Shown in pieces: positions 12,666-25,000 of a DNA stretch of 64,000 bases; position 1 is the first letter of the stretch, and each line of letters starts with the position of its first letter. A program made the position numbers and the translations under genes. Source of the DNA: Rhinopithecus roxellana (lineage: Eukaryota; Chordata; Mammalia; Primates; Cercopithecidae); contig NC_044552.1 in assembly GCF_007565055.1 (NCBI RefSeq), positions 148,137,859 through 148,201,858 on the forward strand, written 5' to 3'. The notes under the pieces were generated by a model. The model did not search any database and had not been told where the DNA came from. It was given only the letters and a program-made list of their open reading frames with translations.

Positions 12666-14680
12666 GAAACAGCCACAGGTCACCGCTGCAGCAGTTTCTG
12701 CATGTTTGCAGGGAATCATGCTCCTTCTTGGAAAGTGCTGCCACTTTTGGAGACAATGTGTAGCCTGTTCACTTAACAACTGAGGAGTGAGTGACAAAAG
12801 CAGCTTCATGGAGCCTCCAGGACCCGAGGTTTGTGTTTCCAGACCTCACAAAGCTCGCGTGGGAGCGGAAAGTCTCAGCCTCCTGCTGCGAAACTGCATC
12901 CTCCTGTTTACGGGCATGGGGTAAGGAAGACACCCTCACCAGACCTTTTCAAAGACATGCTGGGGCAGGGCAAAGGCCCAGGAAGCTGCCGGTAAAACGC
13001 CCTCCAGCTCCTCGCCTCCCTTTCGGAATGCTCCCTCCACTGATGCAAGTGGAATCTGGATATTTTTGCTTCCATTTCTGCAACTTCAAAAGTGAACTTT
13101 TCTCTTCTCACTTTACTTGTTTTTAAGAAAAGGGAGCGAGCCGTGCTCCAGCCTGTGCGGCTGCGGCTGCTGTCATCTGCTCCAGGGGCAGCCCAGCATT
13201 TGCTCTGGGGGGTCCCTCCCTCCTGGCCTCTCTTTTATGTGACGTTCTCTCTGCGAACAGGTGTGAGGGCTGAGCTTCGGAAATGCGAGCTTCCAGCCTG
13301 GCTCCTGGACCAGGAGGGCCCTGCCAAGCTGCGGGTGGCAGCTGCTGCTGAAGTCCTCCCAGTCCCTGTGGCTGCGGCTGCTCCCCTCCTCCTCTCCCTC
13401 CTCCTCCCCCTCCTCTTCCCTTCCCCGGCTGCTCCTGCCACCCAAGCACCAGCGCTGGCAAGAGGCTGCGGACGTCGAAGGCAGAGAAGGCAGAGCCCAC
13501 TGTGCTGGAAGAACAAACTCTGCGGACCCGTCTGGCCCGGGGGTCAGGAGGTCGCGGTGGGCGGGTGGGGCCCGGGCAGCAGATTGGGAACCCCTGCCCC
13601 TGCAGCATCGTTTAGACAAACAAGCAGATGGCAGGTGTCATGGGGACAAAGAGCCATCTGTGCAGCGAGGCCGCCCCACCGCCACTCACACGGACTTCAT
13701 TAAAGCCTCGACGTCGGTCGCTGTGCTCCAGCCTGAGCCAACGGGGCCCTCACGGGCTTCTGAGGAAGAGGCAGCCGCGCTCTGAGCTCTGCCCAGCTCT
13801 GAGCCTGCGCCAGGCCAGACACGGGCCGCAGGGCACTGTGCCTGTGGTGCTCACAACAGGGTTCCTGTTTGCTTTCAAAGGGCTGTCCATCCAGATGGTG
13901 TGGCCTCGGGGGTGGGGAAACAGGCAAGATTGTGAGGTTGATGGAATTTCTCCTCGAAGGGGTTCCCCCCTTCCCCGCTCCTCACTCTGTCTCTCATCTG
14001 TCCATTGTCCCCTCCTTGGGTACAGTCCCATGTGTCCGTGTCCACAGAAGCTGCCTGAGCAAAGGGAAACAGTGCCCTCGCCCCGTGCCCCCAAGGCCGG
14101 CCATGTGGGGCTGCTGCCAGGGCACAGGTTTCGGGCAGGTCTGTGCTCACTCTGAGGAACCGGGGTCAGTGTCCATGTTCTGGGCAGTGCTTGGGAGGGG
14201 ACAGAAACTGTCTGGCAGCTGCACTGACGTCCCAGCTGGGGCTGTAGCTGCCTTTCCTGAGTGGCTGCGGGGCTCCGGTGGAGATGAGAGAAGACATGCT
14301 CCAGATCTCACCTCAGCCAGAGGTCTGTGTTTGGGTTTGGAAAGGTAAGTCGGGGAGGTGCATCCTTCTGGTAGGAGGGACAACAGCAGGGGAGGAACAC
14401 AGGACACTCGGCCTGTCTTCCCAGTGTCAGGGGCCAGAGCTGTCCCTGTCCACTCACACGTTCCTCTAGGTCTCATCTCTAAAAAGAGAAGACTGTTCTC
14501 CAGGTCCTCTGAGAATCCTCCCAGTCTGCACTTCTTGTGTCCTAAGACTGGCCAGGCATCTGCACCAGCTCCTCAACTTTCCTCTCTCTTCTAACTCCAA
14601 CTTCTGTCAACAAACCAGCTGCCTCATCTGTTCAGGAGCTTCCTTGAACTGTTCACAACTCCCTGTGGGGAAGGATCATT
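12666..14680. other. GC-rich unique DNA with a small CpG-rich patch
   Basis: About 13460-13600 is locally rich in CpG and GC. Frames such as 13092-13703 (+) and 13123-13608 (-) are open together and contain Pro/Leu/Arg or Gly/Arg compositional runs, so I do not call a gene. A pyrimidine-rich tract of ctcctcc words lies at about 13380-13435. Confidence 0.4.
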
Positions 14681-14683
14681 AAA

Positions 14684-17057
14684 CACTGACGATGAAGGAC
14701 CTTGGTGGTAAAGAGCCATGGTGATGAAGGACCTTGGTGAAGGACCATGGTAGTGAAGGACTATGGTGATGAAGGACCTTGATGATGAAGGACTGTGGTG
14801 ATGAAAGATCATGGTGATGAAGGACCGTGGTGACGAAGGACCGTGGTGACGAAGGACCTTGATGACGAAGGACCGTGGTGACGAAGGACCGTGGTGACGA
14901 AGGACGTGGTGACGAAGGACCGTGGTGACAAAGGACGTGGTGATGAAGGACCGTGGTGATGAAGGACCGTGGTGATGAAGGACCGTGGTGATGAAAGATC
15001 GTGGTGATGAAGGACCGTGGTGATGAAGGACCGTGGTGATGAAGGACCGTGGTGGTGAAGGACCGTGGTGGTGAAGGACTGTGGTGATGAAGGACATGGT
15101 GATGAAGGACATGGTGATGAAGGACCGTGGTGATGAAGGACCGTGGTGATGAAAGATCGTGGTGATGAAGGACCGTGGTGATGAAGGACCGTGGTGATGA
15201 AGGACCGTGGTGGTGAAGGACCGTGGTGGTGAAGGACTGTGGTGATGAAGGACTGTGGTGATGAAGGACATGGTGATGAAGGACATGGTGATGAAGGACC
15301 GTGGTGATGAAGGACCTTGGTGAAGGACTGTGGTGATGAAGGACATGGTGATGAAGGACATGGTGATGAAGGACCGTGGTGATGAAGGACCTTGGTGAAG
15401 GACTGTGGTGATGAAGGACATGGTGATGAAGGACATGGTGATGAAGGACCTTGGTGAAGGACTGTGGTGATGAAGGACATGGTGATGAAGGACTGTGGTG
15501 ATGAAGGACATGGTGATGAAGGACATGGTGATGAAGGACATGGTGATGAAGGACTGTGGTGATGAAGGACATGGTGATGAAGGACTGTGGTGATGAAGGA
15601 CATGGTGATGAAGGACATGGTGATGAAGGACATGGTGATGAAGGACATGGTGATGAAGGACTGTGGTGATGAAGGACATGGTGATGAAGGACATGGTGAT
15701 GAAGGACATGGTGATGAAGGACATGGTGATGAAGGACTGTGGTGATGAAGGACTGTGGTGATGAAGGACCTTGGTGAAGGACCATGGTAATGAAGGACCG
15801 TGGTGATGAAGGACCGTGGTGATGAAGGACCGTGGTGATGAAGGACCTTGGTGAAGGACCATGGTAATGAAGGACCGTGGTGATGAAGGACCGTGGTGAT
15901 GAAGGACCGTGGTGATGAAAGATCATGGTGATGAAGGACTGTGGTGATGAAGGACCTTGGTGAAGGACCGTGGTGATGAAGGACCATGGTGATGAAGGAC
16001 CGTGGTGATGAAGGACCGTGGTTGGTGATGAAGGACCATGGTTGGTGATGAAGGACCGTGGTGATGAAGGACCGTGGTGATGAAGGACATGGGTGATGAA
16101 GGACATGGGTGATGAAGGACATGGGTGATGAAGGACCATGGTGATGAAGGACCGTGGTGATGAAGGACCGTGGTGATGAAGGACATGGTGATGAAGGACC
16201 TTGGTGAAGGACTGTGGTGATGAAGGACATGGTGATGAAGGACATGGTGATGAAGGACCTTGGTGAAGGACTGTGGTGATGAAGGACATGGTGATGAAGG
16301 ACATGGTGATGAAGGACCTTGGTGAAGGACTGTGGTGATGAAGGACATGTGATGAAGGACCTTGGTGAAGGACTGTGGTGATGAAGGACTGTGGTAATGA
16401 AGGACTGTGGTGATGAAGGACATGGTGATGAAGGACTGTGGTGATGAAGGACATGGTGATGAAGGACTGTGGTGATGAAGGACATGGTGATGAAGGACAT
16501 GGTGATGAAGGACATGGTGATGAAGGACTGTGGTGATGAAGGACATGGTGATGAAGGACTGTGGTGATGAAGGACATGGTGATGAAGGACATGGTGATGA
16601 AGGACATGGTGATGAAGGACATGGTGATGAAGGACTGTGGTGATGAAGGACCTTGGTGAAGGACCATGGTAATGAAGGACCGTGGTGATGAAGGACCATG
16701 GTGATGAAGGACCGTGGTGATGAAGGACCGTGGTGATGAAGGACTGTGGTGATGAAGGACCTTGGTGAAGGACATGGTGATGAAGGACCTTGGTGAAGGA
16801 CCATGGTAATGAAGGACCTTGGTGATGAAGGACTGTGGTGATGAAGGACCGTGGTGATGAAAGATCATGGTGATGAAGGACCTACATTATGAAGATTCAT
16901 TGATAATGAAAGACCATCGCGATGAAGGACTTGGTGGTAAAGGACTATTGGTAGTGAAAGACCTTGGTGATGAAAGACCTCGGTGGTAAAGCACCATCGA
17001 ACACTGGTAATGAAGGATTATTGATGATGAAGAACCATTGGTGATGAAGAACCATTG
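14684..17057. repeat. Large minisatellite, 15/16-bp unit, about 2.4 kb
   Basis: Built from units 'ggtgatgaaggaccgt' (16 bp) and 'ggtgatgaaggacat' (15 bp), with variants ending ctgt or cttggtgaaggac. Roughly 150 units occur with very few interruptions, and the last 200 bp decay into diverged copies. Higher-order structure is visible: a block containing 'ccttggtgaaggaccatgg' at about 15770 recurs about 880 bp later at about 16650, and the neighbouring ccttggtgaaggactg blocks at about 15310 and 16196 show a similar offset. All minus frames stay open and read as His/Ser/Pro repeats, a product of the unit and not evidence of a gene. Confidence 0.98.
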
Positions 17058-17329
17058 TATATTTCGAACTTCTTTGCATTGGTAGTTTTTAAAATATGAC
17101 AAAAATTAGTTACTAGAGAAATGAAAAAATAGAAAGACAAAAAATTGTAAGATCAAAATTGTATTATTACACTCAACAGACATAAAGTATGTTTCAAATG
17201 GCATGATCAGAACAAAAATAAAACAGGAAAATAGAAACAAATTACACAAACTCTGCACATTGCTTGTTGAAAGAATGCACATACATGTTACAGAGAATTG
17301 TCAGACTGCCATGGACAGAGCTGCATTCC
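17058..17329. other. AT-rich unique spacer
   Basis: AT-rich DNA between the large minisatellite and an MLT1-type LTR. No gene, promoter or assignable repeat is seen. Confidence 0.4.
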
Positions 17330-17935
17330 CTCCAGTTTCATATACTGAAGCTCTCATCCCCAAAGAAAGGGTGTTAGGAGCTGGACCTTTGGGAGGTGAT
17401 AAGGTTTAGATGAAGTTGTGAAGGTGGGGTCCCCATGATGGGATTAGCGCCCTTATAAGAAGAGCAGCTGGGCGCGGTGGCTCACGCCTTAATCCCAGCA
17501 CTTTAGGAGGCTGAGGCGGGCAAATCACAAGGTCAGGAGATAGAGATCATCCTGGCTAACACGGCAAAACCTCATCTCTACTAAAAATACAAAAAATTAG
17601 CCGGATGTGGTGGTGGGCGCCTGTAGTCCCAGCTACTTGGGAGGCTGAGGCAGGAGAATTGCTTGAACCCGGGGGATGGAGGTTGCAGTGAGCCAAGATC
17701 ACGCCGCTGCACTCCAGCCTGGGTGACAGAGCGAGACTCCGTCTCAGAAAACAAAAAAAGAAGAACAATTGCTCAGAGCGCCCTCCCTTCACCACCAGAG
17801 GACACAGCGAGAAGGCGGCCGTCTGGACGCCAAGAAGAGGGTCAGGAAACCAAACCGACTGGCACCTTCATGTTGCACTTCCAGCCTCCAGAATTGTGAA
17901 AAACCAGGTTTTGTTGTTTAAGCCACCTAACACAC
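17330..17935 (+). mobile_element. MLT1-type MaLR LTR, split by an Alu
   Basis: The left part (17330-17466) carries 'agctggacctttgggaggtg', 'ggtggggtccccatgatggg' and 'gattagcgcccttataagaa', the 5' portion of MLT1A-like LTRs. The right part (17768-17935) carries 'gaggacacagcgagaaggcg', 'cttccagcctccagaattgt' and 'tgttgtttaagccacc', the 3' portion. Together they form one LTR interrupted by an Alu. No internal sequence remains. Confidence 0.8.
17467..17757 (+). mobile_element. Alu SINE inserted in MLT1 LTR, AluS-like
   Basis: Starts 'gctgggcgcggtggctcacg', includes both monomers ('gggcgcctgtagtcccagct', 'actccagcctgggtgacaga') and ends in an interrupted A-tail. Flanks aagaagagca (17457-17466) and aagaagaaca (17758-17767) form a target-site duplication with one mismatch. 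The insertion postdates the host LTR. Confidence 0.96.
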
Positions 17936-19792
17936 ACCTTAAAAACGTTTTGCCGTTCCACAATCATAACTGAGCAAAATAGGAGTGAAATAGCAATTTA
18001 TACTTAAATGCCTTTTTGTGCAAAATCATACCACGTTGTGTTAATATTTAATATCTCTAATGGACAATAAATGTATGTTTTGCTTCCCTATCTAGTTTCA
18101 GTTTTACTGATTCTGGCAGGGAAAATGTATATCGAAAATAGTGTTTAGATTTGTTTTAATAATAGTCACAGTAGAAAAACTAGTCTCATAAAATATGTTG
18201 CTAGGAATGGAAGGAGAGATTTTAAAGACATTTTCAGCAAGCTCAGTATATTCACATGTAGCTTTTGTTTAAACTGAAGCAATAGATGCTCTATTATCAA
18301 AATTTGTCTTCAATTCTTCATTAGTAGCCAGTTCCAATAATTTACATTCAAGTTGCAATTGAATTGAAATTAACCAACAATGAAAGAAATGGTTTCCAGA
18401 TTACATGCATTTTTGGATTATGGTTGACAGATGCCTCTTCTGGGGCCCTCGTGCAGGGTCCTCCCTTTGAGTCTGGTGCTCAGCGCACCCCCTACGTGGC
18501 TCCCATGCGGTTTGTGGGCACGTCTCTGGCCACGTGCCGGAAGCCAATCACTGCTAATGCTCAGCCCTGCACTTACCCTGCTGTGGGTTGGGCAACTGTC
18601 CGTGTCCCACACTCTGCAGAGCCCTGTGGGGAGGAAGGGAGGAGGACAGAGGGAGGTAGCGGCAGCCGCAGGTGGCCGGGCAGTTCCTCTCGTCCTGTTC
18701 TTTCTACCCGGCTTCCCATCCGAAGCATGGTGAGCCTTCGAGTATCCCTCACCTGGGCTGGCCCTGGCGTCACTGTCACCTCCAGGCAAACCTGTGACTC
18801 CAAGTCCTTGTCCCTAACATGGGGTGACCGCACAGACTCTGCCAGGGGGTGTGGAGATTGAGCAGGGTTGCACTGCAGCCACGGGTCCCAGCAGGGAGCC
18901 CAGGGCAGGGTAGGAGCTGATGGGCCAGGTCGCCCTCGCCGCCATGTCAGGACGAGACTTCTTAGATGGATGGCTTGGGGTGACGTCCACACGCACCTCC
19001 TTCCATCCCTTCTCCGTTGCGCTGGCCTGGCCTGGCTGGAGGGTGGGCAGAGGTGTGGGAGGTTTCAAAACCCAGGAGGTTTTCTCAAGTTGTAAAAGCG
19101 TCCCAATGTATTTTCTCAAAGAGGATCATGAACATAAGACCAGCAAATTGAGCTAGCTAGCAGCTAAAAAACAAACAAACAAACAAACAAAAAACCTTTC
19201 ACCCTCGAGCCCCAGCCAGAAAATACGCAACAAAACACTCTGAGGCTGAGCTGAGAGGGTTCCTGTTTTGTGTCTGTGCCCAGATCTGGCAGGTCTGGCA
19301 GCCGTGGCGCCTCCTGAGCGGGGGGGAAAGCCTGGCGGCCTGGCGCGCGTTCACGCTCGTCCTGTCTCATCTCACCTCCGTCTGCCTCCTTCTCAGCCTC
19401 CCACGGTGGCCACCCATCAGTCCCTCCCTCACTCCCATCTTGCCTTCTCCTTCCGGGCAGCACATAGCTCCTGGGAATCTCTGAGCCCAGTGGAAGGAGA
19501 GGCAGATTCTGTGAGGTCGCCACGGCCTCCCCGGCACTCTCTGGCCCCTTCCCAACCACAGGCCCAGAGCCTGGGACACTGGCCCTGTGCACAGTGTCCC
19601 CCCCGCTCCCTCGCCCTCTGGCCTCTTGCAGCGTGTGGCAATGAGGGCACCTGGAGGCTGGGGGCCTTGGTGGTCCTGCGGGAGCCCCTTTTCCTCCAGC
19701 CCTCCCTTTCCTACATCCCTCCAGGCTCCTCTGGGCTATCCTGGGACAGCCTCATCCCTCACTTCTCCTGAACTCTTTCCACACTGCTGTGG
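17936..19792. other. Unique DNA, no gene recognised
   Basis: 17940-18420 is AT-rich with no assignable repeat. 18430-19790 is GC-rich with overlapping open frames that lack recognisable domains. An (AAAC)n tract lies within it. Confidence 0.4.
19165..19195. repeat. (AAAC)n microsatellite
   Basis: Short run of about five AAAC units in an A-rich context. Confidence 0.85.
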
Positions 19793-19958
19793 GTTGAATT
19801 GTGTCCCTGACCCTGAAGTTCACACATTGAAGTCCTAACCCCCAGTGTGGCTGGATTTGGAGCTAGGCCTTTGGGGGTGATTAGGTTACACGAGGTCATG
19901 AGGGTGGGGCGGCAACAATAGGATTGGGGCTCTTTTCTGTCTCTCCCTGATGGCTCTT

Positions 19959-20061
19959 CTCTCTCTCTCTCCCTCCCTCCTTCCCTCCTTTCCTCCCTTT
20001 CTCTCTTCCTTGCCCTCCCTCTCTCCCCTTCTCTCTCTTTCTTCCTCTTTCTTTTTCTTTT
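19959..20061. repeat. CT/CCTT-rich microsatellite
   Basis: Polypyrimidine tract of ctct, ccct and cttt words inside the MLT1 LTR. A second short part (20338-20400) lies on the other side of the Alu, showing that the Alu landed inside an already existing pyrimidine tract. Confidence 0.85.
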
Positions 20062-20339
20062 TTTTTGAGACGGAGTCTCACTCTGTCACCCAGGCTAGAG
20101 TGTAATCTCGGCTCACTGCAAGCTCCGCCTCCCGGGTTTACGCCATTCTCCTGCCTCAGCCTCCCGAGTAGCTGGGACTACAGGCGCCCACCACCACGTC
20201 CGGCTAATTTTTTGTATTTTTAGTAGAGATGGGGTTTCACCGTGTTAGCCAGGAAGGTCTCGAACTCCTGACCTTGTGATCCGCCCTCCTCAGCCTCCCA
20301 AAGTGCTGGAATTACAGGTGTGAGCCACCGCGCTCAGCC
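20062..20339 (-). mobile_element. Alu SINE (antisense), AluY-like
   Basis: Poly-T tail then 'gagacggagtctcactctgt', ending 'gtgagccaccgcgctcagcc'. Its sense strand reads ggcgtaaacccgggagg. The taaac variant is one I associate with cercopithecoid AluY relatives rather than the ggcgtgaaccc of human AluY, but a single site is weak evidence. A short stretch near 20100 ('gctagagtgtaatctcgg') lacks about 11 bases. Flanking cctctttcttt at 20044-20054 and 20338-20348 may be the target-site duplication, although the tract is low-complexity. Confidence 0.95.
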
Positions 20340-20561
20340 TCTTTCTTTCTTTCTTGCCCCTCTCTCCCCTACTTCCCTCTCTCCCTCTTTTTCTCCACTG
20401 TTTTCTGACACAGCCAGGAGGCCATTGCCTGCACGCCAGGCCTACAGCCCACCAGGCAGGAAGTCTGCAGGAACTTGGATCTTGGACCCCCAGCCTCCAG
20501 GACTGTAAAAAAAAACAATGTGTGTTGTTTACACCCCCAGTGTGTAGTGTTTTGTCAACAG

Positions 20562-21236
20562 CTTCTTCTGTCAGCTGTCCTCAGTTAAGCCCTCCCAGGC
20601 TGCGTTTCCATGGGACGGTCCACCCTCCTCCTCCCTGCCCCGGCCACCACGATTCTGGAGAAGACACTCGGAATCGGAACAGGGCAGGCAACATTCGGGA
20701 GCTGGTGCAGCTGCAACGCAGGAACACGCACACCCACACCCACACAGATGAGTCAATGCCTGAACACACGTGTTCCAAGCTAGCAATGCAGGAGGGGCAC
20801 ATGTGTGTGTAACACGGAGGCTGCACACAGCAGTTTCTCAGTACTCATTTCTTGAATGAATGAATGAGTGAGTGACAAAGCAAATCATAGATACAAGGTC
20901 ATTACTGAGTCAAGGCCTCATCAACTTGAAATTTTTTCCAGTTTCTAGATTTTTTGTTCTTCTACAAATTTTCAAAAAACAAGTCCAAGTGTTTTATTGC
21001 TCAGGTTTTGAAAAACTGAAAGCCTTTTCCTGTGTTCACCTGGCTCCCAGGCCCAGGCTGTCCCTCCTTCCCAGGTTTCTCTTAGCTTCCGAGGAATTAA
21101 GAGCATTTCCAGCCCATCCTGCAGGCCAAGCCCCAGCCCAGGCATCCTGTGACACCAAGCGGTCCGACAGTGGCGCGTCCCTGGGCGCTCTGGCCTCTGT
21201 GCCCCCGCTTTGCCCCCTCCTCGCTCCACCAGTGCT
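20562..21236. other. Unique DNA, no gene recognised
   Basis: Contains a small (CACACC)-like stretch near 20730 and a short gaatgaatgaatgagtgag tract at 20855-20876. No gene is supported. Confidence 0.4.
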
Positions 21237-21480
21237 CATTTCTGTTTATTACCAAATAATACTCTATTGTCTGGATAGACCAGGATTTTCTTTTCTGTTC
21301 GTGAGCTGATGGACATTTGGGTTGTTGGCACCTTTTGGCTGTGCTAGGTGATGCTGCCACAGGCATCTGCATGCAAGATTCTCATTTCTCATGGTTCTGT
21401 ATTTGCAAGTTGAATTTCTGGGTTATAGTAATTCTATATTTAGCTTTTGAGGAATGGCCAGACTGTTAGTATAGGGTTTT
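21237..21480 (-). mobile_element. Old L1 3'-region fragment (antisense)
   Basis: Reads 'taccaaataatactctattg', 'gatggacatttgggttgttg', 'caccttttggctgtgctagg' and 'gaatttctgggttatag' in order. This is the reverse complement of the segment near the end of ORF2 in old L1 (L1M or early L1P). It is truncated at both ends, with no intact frame. Confidence 0.75.
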
Positions 21481-22010
21481 AAGCAGAGTATAATGTGACC
21501 CAATTTAGAGCTTTGCTTTGTTTTACAAAAAACAACCACTATGGGTTGTGGAATGGCGGGGGGTGGTTTGCTTCTGCTCAGCTGCATCTGGGAACGTCCC
21601 TGTCGTGGAGGGCCTGGGGCTGCCTGCACCCTGCAGTGACTCACACCCAGGCTTCGTGGGCCGTTGAGTGGGTGGCTCCCCACGTGGCTGAGGAGGCTGC
21701 ACTTCTGACAGGTGGCTCTGGGCTCCAAAAGTGAGTGTTTTCTGATTTGTGTTTACACAGTTGTGCTGCAGGTGGAGTGCAGGGGTAGGTGGGAAGGCAC
21801 ATGGCAAGGCCGCTGGCCTGACAGCATGGCACAGGCGTGGCGGGGCTGGGACCACTCCTGAAGCCAGAGCTTGCAACACTGCTCATAGAGTCCCTGTGGA
21901 ATGTGAGGGGAAGAAAAATTCTGGGCTCATCCTGGGTTTGGACAGCAGCAAGTGGTATGTATTGGCATTTTCTGTTAACTGAGGTGGGAACGGCAAGGAC
22001 CCAGAATTAG
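21481..22010. other. Unique DNA between two L1 fragments
   Basis: No recognisable gene or repeat. Overlapping short frames on both strands lack domains. Confidence 0.35.
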
Positions 22011-25000
22011 ACAGAGAATTGAGGTGGGTAAGGAACTAGAAGAAGAGAAAATTAAATTCACAATATGCAGAGTAAAGGAAATGATAATGTCAAGAGTAGA
22101 AATCAATAAAACGGAAGACAAAAGAAGAAAACCACCAAAACCAAAACTAGTTATTTGAAAGATTAGTAAACGCTGTTAACCTCTAGTCAGACTAACCAGG
22201 GACCAAAACCAGAAGATAAAATGCCAGGAAAGACAAAGATAACATTGTTACAGATTCTACGCATATGAAAAGGGTAATCCCGGAATACATGAACACCTTC
22301 TGAATACATATCAGACAGGAGAGACTGCAGGTTTCAAAGCAAATCTATGGCCTGGGAGAAACGTGTCCATTATCCATTATGCCAATAAGTTAAACAAGTT
22401 AGTTGAAAAAAATTCTTTGAAAGACACAAACTACCAAAACTTACATGCTAAACAGAAAAAAAAAAAACATATTAAGGAAGTAAAATCATAGGTAACGTGA
22501 ATAGCCCTATATCTATTATGGGAATTAAAATTTTAATTAAAAACCTCCCACAGATAAAATTCCAGGTCAGATGGCTTCACTGGTGAATTCTTCCAAATAT
22601 CTAAAGAGAAACAATAAAAATTTTATACAAAATCTTCTGGAAAATTGAAGAGGAAGAAATACTTTCCACCTCATTCTATGAGGGCAGCATAACTATGACA
22701 TAAAAACTAGACAAGGACATTGAAAGAAAATAAAACCACACCAATACCCTTCACAAACACAGATGAAAAATTTAAACAAAATTTTATAAAATCACATCCA
22801 ACAGTTTGTAAAAGTGATAATACACCATTATTAAATGAGGTTTATCTCAGCAATGCAAAGTTAATTTAGTCAAGAGTAATCAGTATTAATTTACCATATT
22901 AAAAAATTAAGAAACAATAACCACATGGTCATTTCAATGGATGTAGAAAAAGCACATGATAAAATCCAACATCTATTTATGATTAAAATATTCAGCAAAT
23001 TGATGAAGGGTATCTATGAAAAACCAACTGACATAATTAATGGTGAAAGACTAGATGTCTCTGCTTTCCTACTTCTATTCATGATCACATGGGAGGCTGC
23101 AGCCAATGCAAGAAGGAAGAAAAAAAAAAGGAAAGAAAGAAAAGCCATCCAAATTGGAAAGGAGAAGGTAAAACTGTTTTTATTTGCAGGAGACGTGATT
23201 GTCTATGTAGGAAATATGACAGAATCTACAAAGAGCCACTAGAATCACTGAATGAGTTTATCAACTTTGCAGGATAAAGGAACAATATCTAAATATCAGT
23301 TGTATTTCTATAGTTGCAACACATGATTAGAAATTTAAATTAAAGGTACAATACCATTTATATAAAAATGTAGCATAAATACCATTTACATAAAAATTTA
23401 GCGTAAAAATGCAAACTACTTAATGGTCACTCTGAGAAATGATGAGAAAAACTGAAACTTACAAAACATCACTGAGAGAAATTAAAGATAATCTAAAGAA
23501 ACGGAGAAATACACTGTGTCCATGAGTTAGAAGACAGAATTCTCTCAAACTGACTTAAACATTCAACAAAATCCAAGCAGACATTTTTTTTTGTAGAAAT
23601 TAACGAGTCAGTTCTAGAATTCACATGGAAATGCAAAGGACCTAGAATAATCAAGACAACTTTGAAAAAGGAGAAAAAAGTTAGAGGACTCGACCCATTT
23701 TAAGACCTACCATTAAGTTACAGTAGTCAAGAGAGAGTGGCAGACAAATAAGTCATTAGAATACAATTAAGAGTTCAGAAATAAATGCATACACTTACGG
23801 TCAATTGATTTTGACAAAGCTGCAAAGGCATTTGAATAAAAGACAGCAAATGGTTGTGAAAAAAGTTGAGAATCCAGAAAATGTACATCAATCCGATACC
23901 TTGCACAATGTACATACGTGAACTCAAAATGCATCAGAGACCTACCTGTAAAGCCTAAGACTGCAAAACTTTTACAAGAAACCACAGAAGAACATTTTGT
24001 GACCTCGATTAGGCAAAGATTTCTTGGGTACAACACCAAAAGCATAATTCATAAATTTAAAAAATGACAAATTGGAGTTCATCAAATTAAGAATTTCTGC
24101 CCTGTGAAACATGCCATTAAGAAAATGAGGAGGTAAGCTACAGTTTGAGAGAAAACATCTTCAAATCACACATTTTATAAAAGTCTTATATACAGAATAT
24201 ATGCAGAATATGCAACTCTTAAAACTCAATGATGAGAAAACAAATAACCCAATGAAAGCAAGCAAAATATTTGAACAGACTCTGTCTAAAGAAGAGGTAC
24301 AAATATCAAGCACATAAAAAGATGCTCAAGAATCATTAGTCTTTACATAAATGCAAATTAGAACCACAGTGGGAAACCACTACAGGCCTATTAGAATAGC
24401 TAAAATTAGGGACTGACCACATCAAGTGCTGGCTGGGATGTGGAGGAACTGGAACTCTCATGCGCCACTCGTGAGAACGTGAAATGACACACTTTGAAAA
24501 ACATTGTGTCAGTGCCTCAAAAGTTAAACATCAGCCTACTATATAATCCAGCCATTCCACTCCCAAGAAGTTACCCAAGAGAAGTTAAAGTCTGTGTCTA
24601 CAAAAGATCTATACATGAGTGTTCACAGCAACTTCATTGGTAACAGCTAAAGGTTTGAGACAACTCAAATGTTCATCAGTAGGTGAATTGATAAATAGTG
24701 GTATATCCATACAATGGAATACTACTCAGTATAAAAAAGAATCAGTGACTGATGCACATGATAACATTGATGAATTGTAGCCAAATAAAAACAGAGCACC
24801 CACTGTGTGACCCAGTTATATGAAATTCCATGAACTGTGAACTAATACACAGCCACAGAAGGAAGATTAGTGGTTGCCTGGGGATGGAGTATGTGGCGAA
24901 AAAGAGCAGGGAGGAGATATTAAATGGGAAAAGCTGTGGGTAATTGGTTTGTTCAAATTCTTGATTACGGTGATAGATTTATAGGTATGTACATATATTA

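Larger units (their letters stand above)
19793..20561 (+). mobile_element. MLT1-type MaLR LTR split by CT microsatellite and Alu
   Basis: The left part has 'gttgaattgtgtccctgacc', 'ttgaagtcctaacccccagt', 'ctaggcctttgggggtgatt' and 'aggtcatgagggtggggcgg'. The right part has 'cttggatcttggacccccag', 'cctccaggactgt' and 'tgtgttgtttacacccccag', the matching 3' end. Between them a CT-rich simple repeat has expanded and an Alu has inserted. This shows a three-step history: LTR first, then microsatellite growth, then Alu. Confidence 0.8.

Noticed and set aside
13092..13703. 203-codon plus frame with Leu/Pro/Ala runs
   Set aside because: GC-rich composition; minus frames over the same bases are equally open and no domain or exon boundary is evident.
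14624..16868. 729-, 568-, 412- and 293-codon minus frames rich in His, Ser and Pro
   Set aside because: Translations of the 15/16-bp minisatellite, open in all three minus frames with the same words shifted; no non-repeat domain.
14684..17057. CRISPR-array-like regular repeats
   Set aside because: Units are contiguous with no unique spacers, and the genome is primate; this is a minisatellite.
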